A stretch of DNA of 64,000 bases from Selaginella moellendorffii (GCF_000143415.4 NW_003314385.1:99649-163648), one strand, 5' to 3'; positions 45,676 to 57,469 are shown, counted from the stretch's first letter. Numbers and translations: made by a program. The notes: generated from the sequence alone by a model not told the origin.

Positions 45676-47586
45676 TGAAAGCGACTAATTTTTCCATTCT
45701 ACTTTAGTCACTTAACCACACCTCCAACCACTTAGAGGAGTCTCGTTCACAACCTCCATAGGTCCAATTTAGGACTTGGGACTTGCTAGCCCCAAGAATG
45801 GCATCCATGCCACTCCACACTTGCACCTGGTCCAAGTGCTCCACGTGTCCGGTCCCAAGACCGACACCCAAAGGTACCACTGACATCTCGGCCCGTTACG
45901 CTAAGGCCATGCCCATTCACCTTTGCTGCACTAGTGGTCCAATACCACTTGCATCACCATCCCGTCTCTCCAAGACTGGGCCATCTGTCCACGAGTGGTC
46001 ATCCTGGATCCACTCCTTAGCATCCTTAGGATGCCCACAGACCTGGGGAATCGCCTTCCCGAAAGTCCCTTTGTCAGTTCCTACCAAGTCCCTTTCTGCC
46101 CCTGGCCGTGTTTGCCAACACTGCCACTGGATCGAGGCCCACAGGCCCGACCACTAAGTCCCATGGTCCTCTGGGACTTCCTCACCACACGACTGTGTCC
46201 TTGGTCACTACCCCAGAGAACTGCTCCTCTTCCTTTCCACAGTCTGGGCCTTTGGGACAACATTTCGGAACACTGTGGCCTTACGCGAGCCACCTGGGTA
46301 CTCTCCTCGCTTTCTGCCCTTGGGTGCTCTAGCCATGGGCTTAGAGCGGGTTCCGTTGAGCCACACCAGGTATCCAAGTAGGTAGTGCCACCCACACTTG
46401 GACTGGGAGCATCGGCCAGTCGATCTCCCGGGGGAACTAGAGCCGGCTCTTGAACACTTCACCAAGCTACCCCGCTTGTCGGTCCGTGTTCACTCTAGTC
46501 TTGGACTTCCCAGTGGGCAGCTCATCACCCAACACTGGGTCTGGCCTTCCTGGGCCAAACTGGCCTTTCCTGGCCAAACTGGCTCCACTGCAGTCCTCCC
46601 CCTTACTATACTTTTGGAGCTCACCAAACCCCCCAGGGTCTGGGAGACGAACGCTTTGGGCTTTCACCCTCTCAGGCTCCGGACTCGGACTCGGACTCGG
46701 ACTCAGACTCGGACTCGGACTCGGGCTCGGGCTCGGTCTTGGCCTCGGCCTCGGTCTCGGTCTCGGTCCCGGTCTCGGTCTCGGTCCCGGTCTCGGTCCC
46801 GGTCTCGGTCTCGACTTCGGACTCCATCTCGGACTCCATCTCGGGTCCATCTCGGGTCCACCTCGGACTCCATCTCGGACTCCATCTCGGACTCCATCTC
46901 GGACTCCATCTCGGACTCCATCTCGGGTCCATCTCGGGTCCATCTCGGACTCCATCTCGGACTCCATCTCGGGTCCATCTCGGACTCCATCTCGGACTCC
47001 ATTTCGGGTCCATCTCGGGTCCACCTCGGACTCCATCTCGGACTCCATCTCGGACTCCATCTCGGGTCCATCTCGGACTCCATCTCGGACTCCATTTCGG
47101 GTCCATCTCGGGTCCACCTCGGACTCCATCTCGGGTCCATCTCGGACTCCATTTCGGGTCCATCTCGGGTCCACCTCGGACTCCATCTCGGGTCCATCTC
47201 GGACTCCATCTCGGACTCCATTTCGGGTCCATCTCGGGTCCACCTCGGACTCCATCTCGGACTCCATCTCGGGTCCATCTCGGACTCCACTTCGGACTCC
47301 AACTCGGGTCCATCTCGGACTCCACTTCGGACTCCAACTCGAGTCCATCTCGGACACTCCCACGTGTCATGTGTTGGTCCTTTTGGGTCCCTTTTTGGAG
47401 CCTCGCCTTTTGCTCGCTTCGTGCTCGTTCCTCGAGCACTTCGTTGGGAGTTCCACTCCCGCTCTTGACTTTTCAAGTCGGAGCTTTTGGTCCAAACGTG
47501 TTACGCTCGTTTGGCTCTCGCTTCGGCCACTACCATGTGGCGCCCTTCCAGCTCCACTTTGGGGCCTAGGGATTTTGTGTCTCACA
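45676..47586 (-). repeat. Right LTR of element B (its 5' LTR), 1911 bp
   Basis: Next to the complement of the primer-binding site (GCTCCGATACCA), so this is the 5' LTR of B. Near-identical to the left LTR except for 30 nt fewer in the hexamer array and the terminal TGAAAG. The array lies at about 46674-47355. Confidence 0.9.
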
Positions 47587-47591
47587 TCGGG

Positions 47592-48061
47592 CCTGTGGGC
47601 CTCAATCCAGTGGTAATGTTGGTGAACACGGCCATGGGCAGAAAGGGACTTGGTGGGGATTACAAAAGGGATATTGGGGAAGGCTATTCCCCACGTCTGC
47701 GGGCATCCTAAGGATGCTAAGGAGTGGATCTGGAATGATCACTCATGGACGGATGGTCCAGTCCTTGAGAGACGGGATTGTGATGCAGGTGGTGTTAGAC
47801 CACTGGTATGACCAAGGTAAAGGGGCATGGCCTTAGCGTAACGGGCTAGTATATCGGTGGTACCTTGGGGTGTCGGTCTTGGGACCGGACACATGGAGCA
47901 CTTGGACTAAGTGCAAGGGATGAGTGGCATGGATGCCAATCTCGGGGCTAGCAAATCCCAAGTCCTGAATTGGACTTAAGGAGGTTGTGAGTGAGACTCC
48001 TCCAAGTGGTTGAAGGTGTGGTTAAGTGACTAAAGTAGAATGGAAAAATTAATCGCTTACA
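47592..48061 (+). repeat. 5' LTR of element A, second part
   Basis: Last ~470 bp of the A 5' LTR, matching 53448-53917 in the 3' LTR. It ends CGCTTACA and is followed by the primer-binding site. Confidence 0.9.
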
Positions 48062-51000
48062 ACTTGGTATCGGAGCTGTTCCTTAGCCCGACTCTTATTG
48101 GTGGCCAAGTATACCACCACTTGTATTGGAATTGGAAGGTCCTAGATATGGACCTATCCTCGAGGAGTAGCATGTCGAGAGGACATGGCTCTCCACTCAA
48201 GTTCATGCGTGAACTTGTGCACGATATGGTGGATAGAAAAGGGGCCAGTAAGGGAACGACTTTGGGATCTTGGGAACAATATAATGGTTTCCTCCGAGAG
48301 CTGAGGACGTGATCCAGATGAGCGTTTGACGCAGCAAACGAGCTAATGTAGTTGTGGTAAACAACTATAGTTGGGTTCACGGGAAAGATGCAGACTCCAA
48401 AAGAATAAAGGAGTCACAAGATTACCCTTATATGGTTGAAGCTGGTACTTATAAATTTGAGACCGGAATTGTTGACTGTGGAAGGTCAAATACAAAAGAG
48501 GACACAAGTCCTTGAAATGGTAGCCGAGGCTACCTCTAATAAATGCTAGAACAACCCAAGGAGTGGGGGTGTACTCAGAGGATGAGTTGGTATTCTCATC
48601 ACATGGACAAGTGGTCCTAAGGGGCAAAAGGTTGCCCCAAGAGAACAAATCAAGTGTCGGAGTAACACTTGCAAAGATGATCCTTGGGAGTAGGACCTGA
48701 ATACAAGAAGTTGTATTCTAGTGAGCTGGCACCTCAAAAGTAGGGCCTCATGGGTCGTCGGATGACAAAGTCCAAAAAAGCTAGATGACTCCAATAGAGT
48801 CAAGGAATAATCTTAAAGGATTGATGGAAGCATTTGGACTGAGGTGTGTTTTACCCCACGAAGGATGGGGGGGGATCATAGGATCCAAGGATAAAAACAG
48901 AGGGTATCTCATCGATGGCAAAATGTGCCGTGCTAAAGTCGTGGGAAAGGTGTTCCCAAATAGAAAACAACTTTGACACAAAGTTGTGTGTGACCTCTAT
49001 GGTGCCGTGCTAACAAATGGTTGGCATGAGAAAGAGCGGTATTGGTCTTGGCAAAGACTTAGACACAAAGAAAAAGTGTCATAGAGGTAGGCTCGTGGAG
49101 CCGATGGTGTGGAGACACCAAATGTGCCAAGGTGTGATACCTTGAGGCTATGTTGGTGGGTTCATGAGAACCCCTTGCCAAAGGATTCCCAATGGAAATG
49201 GGAATGACATAGCCTAAGTTGTAGAGTATGCAGTTGGAGTGTGGTGACCCAGATAATGATGGAGGTGTAGAAGCACTAGCAATGAGTTGTAGGACTTAAC
49301 GACTATGAGGCAACTAAGTGAGAGGTGCAAAATAATTGGTTAAATGGGTAGAAGGTAGCTACCCAAGCCTTCTTAATGGCATAGGGAAGTTGGATATACC
49401 CTTACGGGGGATAAGTTGCTTATGTTGCAATATAGTAAGTCAATGTCATAAAAGGAAATACTCATTGTCAAGGAAGCCATTATTGGGACACCCAAACACT
49501 CGAGAACACCAGGAGGTGGTGCTTGATGTCGCGAGGGCAATAGATAAGGCCCAAGGGACTAAGTCTCTAGCGAATGATGGATAGAAGGTGCTATCCAAAT
49601 GTCCAAGGTGGCGGAGACAGGAGAAGACTGTCTACTCGAATTGGACAAAGCCAAAATTGAAATTTTGGCAAGGCTAGTGATGTGCATGTAAGGGCCCGTA
49701 AGCAACAATGTAATCCCGGTGTGCGGGATTATAGGGTGAGCATACCTGGATTGAGGAACCACTCCCTAGGCTATTGGGTAGGTTTATCCCTAAGAATACT
49801 TGCTAAGGCATGATAGAAAGTGCAAAGCTATCCTCCTAGTCGGGAGGAGAATGACCAAAGGAAAGGTGTGAAGCCAAAAGCAAGTAGTAAGGGGATAGAA
49901 CCAAACCATAGGAATCGAAGGGCATAACCAAGGGTAGTTATGCCAGTTGGGAGTAGAGAATCAAGTGGGGGCTCGAGGGTGTTGTCGCTAGCAACCGTAA
50001 TGCCATGGAGAGTCTAAAATATGGAATTGTCCATGTTAGACTATATGGTAATTGGAAAGCTTGCAAAAAGGGAGGCCTTAGCAAGCTAAGGGACAGAGTT
50101 CCTTCAAGGTTCCCAAAGATGATTCTAGGTAGCTTAGTACCTAGAAAGGCCAAGCGTAAATGGTTCAAAGAACGCGCGAAATCAGAGTGGCGCAGCAGAA
50201 GCGTGGTCTTGAAGCTTGCCATGAGGCAAGGCTATCAAGGTTAGGGAAGTAGTTCCCGAGTGTTCAAAGAGAGGGCTTTGAACAAAAGTCGATGATCAAA
50301 GGCTTTCACGCTTGTGCAGGAACCATATTACAGTGGTCGGAGGACTTGCCAAAGCGAGATTGGCAAGTCAGGGGAACAAATGCCCTAGTTGAAGGTGATA
50401 ACTTCAAAAGGGTGGGCCATGGAGCCAAGCATGGAGGAGTCCATGCATGATCACAGACTTGTCAAGTGAGAGGACTTGGCAGTGTGGAGGAACTGGGTTC
50501 CTAAGCTGTGATCTATAGCGCGCTTTGAGTATAAGTTGGTGCACCGGCGTGGGGAGTCACGCCAGGCATCCTGAGTGATGCCGTCCGTAGATGCATATAC
50601 GGAGGTTGGGTTCGAGTCCCGACCCCCTAGTGCTTGGGTTCGAGTCCCAAATCACTAGGGCGTGGTGATGGTTTGGAATATGAGGACACTCATATTTTGG
50701 TGGTCATGGACTCTCAGTGAGGAGACTGGTTTGGGCACACCGCCAAATGAGGGATGCCTCGGAGTCGTGATGCACGGTTAGATCGCTTAGAGTGAAAGCT
50801 CGGCATATCTAACTTGAACACTTTGGTGCAAAGGGCACCAAGGACGTGGTGAATGAGATGGGGACACCCAGTCTCAGTTGCTATGGATCCTTGGCCGGGA
50901 GGGCTGGCTTGGGTGCACCGCCAAGTGTGGGGGATGTCCCCGAGATCATAGTCAACAACTTAGAAGGGTCTGGAAGACTTAGTCCCTATTGGTAGACCTA

Positions 51001-52136
51001 TTAAGGGGTCAAGATGAGATCACTAGGTGATCTTGTGGCTAAACAAGGACAAGGTCTTTGTTTGGGTTAAGGGATATGATTCTTAGTTCAAAGTGTTGAT
51101 TTGAACTACTGATAATGGTGTGGCTTGGTCAAGGTGACCAAGTGGGAAGAGCACCTATGGGAAATGAGCTATGTCACGGCTATGGCATAGTAAGTCTAAG
51201 GAAAGTAGTCTCTATAAAAGATCTAAGGGAGGGTCTCAAAAGTTGGGCCGTGGATAGAGCCCACAGTAGGAAATGCTAAAGAAACATACTAAGGGTGAGC
51301 ACCCTTTAGACTTGGCAAAATAAAGTCTTTGCTATGGAATCAAGAGGATATCTCGACAATGGAGGTAATGATCCGATGTTGTTAGGTGCAACAATCAAGG
51401 ATAGGAGCAAAAGACTAGTGGCCAAGAAAAGAGCCATGGGAATCATGGGAAGGAATCCAAATGGCAAAGTTAGTCAAGGAACACAAATGTGTTTGATGCT
51501 AGCGGATTGTGGAAAAGGAAGTGGACTTCCAAAGATAGATTCCCAAGTGCTCCAATTTGGCGAAGTAAAAGCTCCAAGTGAGGAGCGGCAAAGTAGCCAA
51601 AGGATAGGGCCGTGGACAGCCCTAGCACAAATGATGATGATTGGAACGTAGTGCCAAGGGCGGCACAAAACAGAAAAGAGGGTGATGGTGCCCTCAAGTA
51701 AAGAACTTCCTAGGATAGGGAAGTGAACTTGCACAATATGTGCAATGCAAGGTGTCGGAGACACCTAGGAAAATTGACTTCAAGAAGTCAAAAGTAAATG
51801 TTCCAAAGTGCAAAGGTAGATCAATGGAATCTGTGACTACTCAAGAATGAGTAGTGGAATTGAGTTAAAGAGGGTGTCTCTAACAGGTTTGCGAGAACTA
51901 AACCAATAAACGGAAAGAACCACCACAAGTGGCCCAATCAGTCTCTAAGTTGGAGAGACTATCCCCCTTAGAGGATGAACAAGGCATGGTGAGCCTTCGG
52001 GGTCAAACCATAGACAAATATTGGCAGGGTGCCAAGGATGGAAATGGTAATACCTGCGGGTGTTACTTTATAAAAGGGTGTACCGTTCGATGACCGTTCG
52101 ATGAGGACATCGAACTTCGTCTATGGGTGGTGGAGT
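48062..52136 (+). other. Internal region of element A, non-coding and rich in hairpins
   Basis: Starts with ACT then TGGTATCGGAGC (one base from the usual initiator-Met PBS) and ends in GGGTGGTGGAGT. There is no recognisable coding domain. Within the first 650 bp I count nine perfect stems of 6-8 bp with loops of 4-11 nt, for example 48137-48155, 48171-48187, 48198-48217 (8-bp stem, TGCG loop), 48323-48340, 48349-48367, 48581-48600, 48621-48638 and 48651-48671. A 79-codon basic ORF (50005-50244) is also open in element B (43490-43729, minus), but there is no evidence that it is used. Confidence 0.75.
50609..50647 (+). other. Pair of Pol III B-box/T-arm-like motifs in element A
   Basis: GGTTCGAGTCC at 50609-50619 and 50637-50647. 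About 65 bp upstream, AAGTTGGTGCACCGG resembles a tRNA D-arm/A-box. The block could derive from a tRNA or a SINE. No complete cloverleaf with an acceptor stem could be drawn by eye. Confidence 0.45.
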
Positions 52137-53917
52137 TGTGAGACACAAAATCCCTAGGCCCCAAAGTGGAGCCGGAAGGGTGCCACGTGGTAGTGGCCGA
52201 AGCGAAAGCCAAACGAGCGTAGCACGTTTGGACTAAAAGCTCCGACTTGAGAGGTCGAGAGCGGGAGTGGAACTCCCAACAAAGTGCTCAAGGAGCGAGC
52301 ACGAAGCGAACAATAAGCAAGGCTCCAAAAAGGGACCCAAAAAGGACCAACGCATGACACGTGGAAGTGTCTGAGATGGAGTCCAAGGCGGACCCTAGTT
52401 GGAGTCCGAGATGGACCCGAAGTGGAGTCCGAGATGGACCCGAGATGGACCCGAGATGGAGTCCGAGATGGACCCGAGATGGAGTCCGAGATGAAGTCCG
52501 AGGTGGACCGAGACGGAGTCCGAGGTGGACCCGAGGTGGAGTCCAAGATGGACCGAGACGGAGTCCGAGATGGAGTCCGAGATGGAGTCCGAGATGGACC
52601 GAGACGGAGTCCGAGATGGAGTCCGAGATGGAGTCCGAGGTGGACCCGAGGTGGAGTCCGAGATGGACCAAGACGGAGTCCGAGATGGAGTCCGAGATGG
52701 AGTCCGAGATGGACCGAGACGGAGTCCGAGATGGAGTCCGAGATGGAGTCCAAGAAGGACCCGAGATGGAGTCCGAGGTCGAGACCGAGACTGGGACCGA
52801 GACCGAGACCGAGACCGAGACCGGGACCGAGACCGGGACCGAGACCGAGACCGAGGCCAAGGCTGAGACTGAGCCCGAGTCCGAGTCTGAGTCCGAGTCC
52901 GAGTCCGAGTTCGAGTCTGAGAGGGTGAAAGCCCAAAGCGTTCGTCTCCCAGACCCTAGGGGGTTTGGTGAGCTCCAAAAGTATAGTAGGGGGGAGGACT
53001 GCAGTGGAGCCAGTTTGGCCAGGAAAGGCCAGTTTGGCCCAGGAAAGCCAGACTCAGTGTTGGGTGATAAACTGACCACTGGGAAGTCCAAGACTAGAGT
53101 GAATACGGACCGACAAGTAGGGTAGCTTGGTGAAGTGTTCAAGGGCCGGCTCTAGTTCCCCCGGGAGATCGACTGGCCGATGCTCCTAGTCCAAGTGTGG
53201 GTGGCACTACCTACTTGGATACCAGGCGTGGCTCAACGGAACCTCGCTCTAAGCCCATGGCTAGAGCACCTAAAGGCGAAAGGTGGGGAGAGTACCCAGG
53301 TGGCTCGCGTAAGGCCACGGTGTTCCGAAATGTTGTCCCAAAGGCCCAAACTGTGGAAAGGAAGAGGAGCAGTCCTCTAAGGTAGTGACCAAGGACACAG
53401 TCGTGTGGTGAGGAAGTCCCAAAGGACCGTGGGACTTAGTGGTCGGGCCTGTGGGCCTCGATCCAGTGGTAGTGTTGGTGAACACGGCCATAGGCAGAAA
53501 GGGACTTGGTGGGGACTACAAAAGGGATATTGGGGAAGGTTATTCCCCACGTCTGCAGGCATCCTAAGGATGCTAAGGAGTGGATCTGGAATGATCACTC
53601 ATGGACGGATGGTCCAGTCCTTGAGAGACGGGATTGTGATGCAGGTGGTGTTAGACCACCGGTATGACCAAGGTAAAGGGGCATGGCCTTAGCGTAACGG
53701 GCTAGTATGTCGGTGGTACCTTGGGGTGTCGGTCTTGGGACCGGACACGTGGAGCACTTGGACTAAGTGCAAGGGATGAGTGGCATGGATGCCAATCTCG
53801 GGACTAGCAAGTCCCAAGTCCTGAATTGGCCTTAAGGAGGTTGTGAGTGAGACTCCTCCAAGTGGTTGAAGGTGTGGTTAAGTGACTAAAGTAGAATGGA
53901 AAAATTAGTCGCTTACA
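52137..53917 (+). repeat. 3' LTR of element A, 1781 bp
   Basis: Uninterrupted LTR, TGTGAGACAC to CGCTTACA. It contains the short-unit array at about 52375-52925 and a 9-bp hairpin with TTGG loop at 53726-53748. It is the best reference copy of the LTR in this window. Confidence 0.92.
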
Positions 53918-53922
53918 TAATG

Positions 53923-56760
53923 GTGCCATGCATATCTCCACCTTGTGATGAAATTTAATGTCCATTGCCAAGATATGTGATCCAAATGCAATGGTAGTCT
54001 TTGATGCAAAGGGAGTCTCTTTGGTTGACTTTAGCAACTTTCATATGCTTGGTACACAATTGCCATGTGGGTCACATATTAGGGACTTGTATAAGATCAC
54101 TGTTGCTAACCAGGTTTAGGCCTTTCAAACCGTGGAGGCAGATTCTTGTATAAAGCTTTGGCACAAGAGATTTGGTCATGTCCATTACCAATCTTTTCAA
54201 CGGATGAAATCCTAAGATATTGTTACTAGATTGGATTTTCAATGTATCCCATCTACATTTTGTGAAGCTTATGTTTTAGGCAAGTATCACCAAAATTTCT
54301 CACCCAGCAAGCATCGAGCAATTGGACTTTTGGACTTGGTCCATTCTGATATTTGTGGCCCTATGGACGTACTAAGCCATGATGGTGCAAGATATTTCAT
54401 CACAATCATTGATGACTATAGCTGTCAGACATGCATCCACTTCTTGATACATAAGAGTGATGTAGTTGCTACATTTCAAATGTACAAGGCTTATGTTAAA
54501 AATTTCCTTGGTTGAAAGATAAAAGTTTTTTGAGTTGATAGTGGTAGTGAATACCTCAACAATGAGCTTTAGGGCATCTGTCGTGATGTAAGCATACAAT
54601 TGCAAGCCACAACCCACTACACCCCCCAGTAAAATGGTGTTGCAGAAAGGAAGAATCACACTTTTGTCAATGTTACTTGTGCTTTGTTATCTGATGCACA
54701 TCTTAACAAGATGTTTTGGCAAAAGGCCATAGCCACAACAATGCATATCCAAAATCGCCCTGCTATAACTGCTTTGGACGCCTCCATCCCTAATGTGCTT
54801 TGGATGGGTTCTACTCTTGATATGTCCCACTTTCGGGTCTTTGGTTGTGTAACATATGTGCTACCTCTAATCAACTTTAGAAAAGCTAGATCCCAAAAGT
54901 AAAAAATTTATCTTCATGGGATATGCACAGGACTATACCATTGGGAGAAAAGTTTACAAGTTGTGGGATCTTGCATCTCACAAGGCCCTTGTAAGCATAG
55001 ATGTCATGTTCAATGAGGATGACTTTCCCATATGTATAGAAGCTCTTCAAAATCCTTCTTTCATTGTTAAGACTCAACTTATTCCTTTGATCTCACTTAT
55101 GGGATATGGTCCACTCTTGCCTTTGCTTTTAAATCCGATTCATGAGTTGCCACTAGAGATTCCACTGGGGAATCCTCCACTTCTTGACATGCTTGAACCA
55201 GCTGATGCTCCTCCAGTCAAGGACAAGCCTTCGACACCTCCACCACCTTGTCGACGTCGTGGCATGCTTGACCCAATACTAGTTCTTGATCACCATCAAG
55301 AACATCGGCCCTCATTGAAAGTCCAGGAAAATGCTGAAACAAATGGTGTAGAGCTTGATGACTTTCATGGCCTAGTTGATGTTGGCATCCCCATAACCTA
55401 TGATGAGGCTATCTCAAGATCTGAGGCTCCATCTTGAATGGAAGCTATTGCAGAAGAAGTTGCTTCCATTTAGATTAACGAATATATTCCAGTTGATTCA
55501 GTGCCACCAGAACGACATATTTTGGATCCAAAATGTTATTTTCAAAAAGTATGGGAAAGATGGTCAGGTTATATGTTATAAGGCACAATTGGTTGTTTGT
55601 GGATTTTGCCAAGTCCATGGCCTTGACTACAATAAAACATTCTCACCAGTTGTAAAAATGGCCAACCTCTATACCCTTTTTGCACTTGTGGCTGCTCCCA
55701 AATGGCAAGTCCACCATATGAATGTCAAAATAGCATTTTTGAATGGGGATTTGCAAGAGGACATCTACATGCATATACCTCCTGGTTTTGAGGATGATAT
55801 TGCCCATGGCTCTATATGGCAATTGTGGAAAGCTTTGCATGGCCTCAAACAGAGTTCCCATATTTGGTATCAAAAATTTTATGCCACTTTCGTTGCTACC
55901 ACAATGTGTATGTGAATGGTCATACTAAAAGCATGCTTATTATGGCCCTCTACATTGATGATTTGCTCATCATGGGTGATGACACCAATGCCATTGCTGC
56001 TCTAAAAGCTGCTCTCAGCCAGCAATTCCAGATGAAAGACCTCGGCCAAGTCTCTTACTTTCTTGGCTTTGAGGTCACACGCAATCCTAAGTCTGGTGGC
56101 TACATGCTTAGCCAACAACATAAGGTCAAAGTCTTGCTAGATTGGTTTAGTATGTGTGATGTCAAGACCCTAATGGTTGTTGGTGCTATTGATCTCACAA
56201 TTGAGTAGTCTGGTGAGCCTCTACCCACTAGGACTCCCTATTGGCATCTCATCGGTTGCTTTATGTATTTGGCCTTGATGACTTGCTTCGACATCACATA
56301 TGTGACTATTGCCTTGAGTCAGTACAACACATCACTAACCACTATACATTAGCAAGCTATCAAGCGTATCATGCAATACCTCCAGGGCACTATGGACTAT
56401 GGCATTGTTTATTTAAGGGGTGATGCATCATTGATATGCTATATGGACACTAATTTTGCCAACAACAAAAGCCATCACTCAACTTTTGGCATTTGCCTTT
56501 CCTTCTCAGGAGGTGCTATCGCATGGGCCTCCAAGCGACAATCTGTGGTGGCACTTTCTAGTGCAGAAGCGGAGTACATTGCACTCACTACTGGTAGCAA
56601 GGATGTACCCTGGGCTCAAGGGTTACTTGCTGAGCTGGGATGTGCACACGCTGACCCCACTACGTCTTGGTGTGACAACTGAAGCAGCATTGCCATGTCC
56701 AAGAACCCCGTCCACCATACTTGCTTGAAGCACATTAAAGTCCAATTTCACTATGTGCGT
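53923..56760 (+). pseudogene. Copia integrase, reverse transcriptase and RNase H, broken
   Basis: Continuation of the copia polyprotein after element A. Order: end of protease region; a GAG-pre-integrase domain with LWHKRFGHVHYQSFQRM (about 54150); integrase core with DLVHSDICGPM and FITIIDDYS (54320-54420); then frame breaks. RT follows with VVKMANLYTLFALVAAPKWQ, HHMNVKIAFLNGDLQEDIYM, LHGLKQSS and the active-site ALYIDDLLIMG (about 55940-55975). RNase H has ASKRQSVVALSSAEAEYIAL and SWCDN, then an in-frame TGA before SSIAMSKNPVHH. Several stops and shifts make it non-functional. Confidence 0.88.
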
Positions 56761-56883
56761 GAGTTAGCACCTTGGCTGTCCAACATCTCAGGACATGCCA
56801 GCCGACTTTCTCACCAAGCCGTTGGGGTTTCAGCTCCTATGCGACAGATTTGGTTTGGTGAGTGGCTTTGGTTTGGGGGGGAG

Positions 56884-56957
56884 TGTCCTCACCACACAGA
56901 CATTAGGGTTTTCCTGTTCTGTCCGCTAGCGGTGCGCTTTGATCCCGATTTGTTGCA
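56884..56957 (+). repeat. 3' LTR of the copia element (74 bp)
   Basis: Starts TGTCCTCACC, ends TTGCA, preceded by a G-rich tract and followed by the duplication GTCAT. It contains TTAGGGTTTT and GCTTTGATCCCGATTTGT shared with or extending the 5' copy. Exceptionally short for a copia LTR. Confidence 0.8.
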
Positions 56958-56962
56958 GTCAT

Positions 56963-57469
56963 ACGCTTTCTGGAGCCTGAGCACCAAAGGAACTCACGTC
57001 ACGATTCCCTCTCCATGAGGCAAACTTATGCCGGCAAGGGACTTGAGCACATTGATCACCAACAACAACGATCGTGCCTTCTTCCATGACATCCATGGAC
57101 CTCAGCTTGTCCACCACGTCAAGCAAAGGCCGGAACTGAATGTTGAATGAAGCATGGATAGGAGACTCTGAAGTCATTCGAAAAGAACCTGTGGACCACA
57201 AAAGATGATCGAGCAAAAGTGCAAACAGAAAATCTACCTGGAGAGAAGCTCTGCCAAACACAAGCCACCATTGCACATAAATCTGAGGCGCACATATATA
57301 CAGAGTGAGTTATCCGTTGATCTTCAAACATCGGTCGCCAAAGAACAAAAGCCAACAGTCAGCACATTGAATGCTCGCCACCTTCATTTTGATTCAAAGC
57401 CTGTGGAGGAAAAAAGTAAAAGAGTATGCACAATTTAGAAAAACAACGAACCTTGGGTAGAGGTCAATC
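56963..57469. other. Flank of the copia insertion, 507 bp
   Basis: An ORF on the minus strand (56959-57276) contains a stretch LLDVVDKLRSMDVMEEGT that could be a decayed E+ region of the neighbouring PPR relic, but the match is weak. Nothing else recognised. Confidence 0.3.

Larger units (their letters stand above)
39682..47586 (-). mobile_element. Element B: younger copy of the same family, inserted in reverse in the 5' LTR of A
   Basis: Read on the plus strand it starts TGTAAGCG and ends GTCTCACA, with target-site duplication TCGGG at 39677-39681 and 47587-47591. The LTRs are 39682-41622 (1941 bp) and 45676-47586 (1911 bp). They look almost identical apart from a net 30-bp length change in the hexamer array and a TGTAAG/TGAAAG difference at the outer end, so the insertion is recent. 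The internal region (41623-45675) runs in reverse, with the primer-binding site next to 45676 and the purine tract at 41623-41634 (complement). As in A there is no gag or pol. Total 7.9 kb. Confidence 0.92.
38430..53917 (+). mobile_element. Element A: non-autonomous (LARD-like) LTR retroelement, itself interrupted by element B
   Basis: Ends are TGTGAGACAC and CGCTTACA, with target-site duplication TAATG at 38425-38429 and 53918-53922. The 5' LTR is in two pieces (38430-39681 and 47592-48061) because element B inserted into it. The 3' LTR is 52137-53917 (1781 bp). A primer-binding site-like TGGTATCGGAGC is at 48065-48076 and a purine-rich tract at 52125-52136. The 4.1-kb internal region has no gag, protease, integrase or RT that I can detect, so it must rely on enzymes from another element. 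Without B and its duplication, A is about 7.6 kb. Its two LTRs differ at many places, so it is older than B. Confidence 0.9.
37327..56957 (+). mobile_element. Ty1/copia LTR retrotransposon (host of the nest), degenerate
   Basis: The element starts with TGTTACATGACAC and ends TTGTTGCA, flanked by 5-bp duplications GTCAT at 37322-37326 and 56958-56962. Its LTRs are only 62 and 74 bp. A primer-binding site TGGTATCGGAGC (initiator Met tRNA type) follows the 5' LTR directly at 37389. A G-rich polypurine tract (about 56871-56883) precedes the 3' LTR. The order is gag, protease, integrase, RT and RNase H, that is copia order. Its protease region is cut at 38424 by element A. Without the insertion the element would be about 4.1 kb. 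Frameshifts and stops are present in all domains, so it is inactive. Confidence 0.9.
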
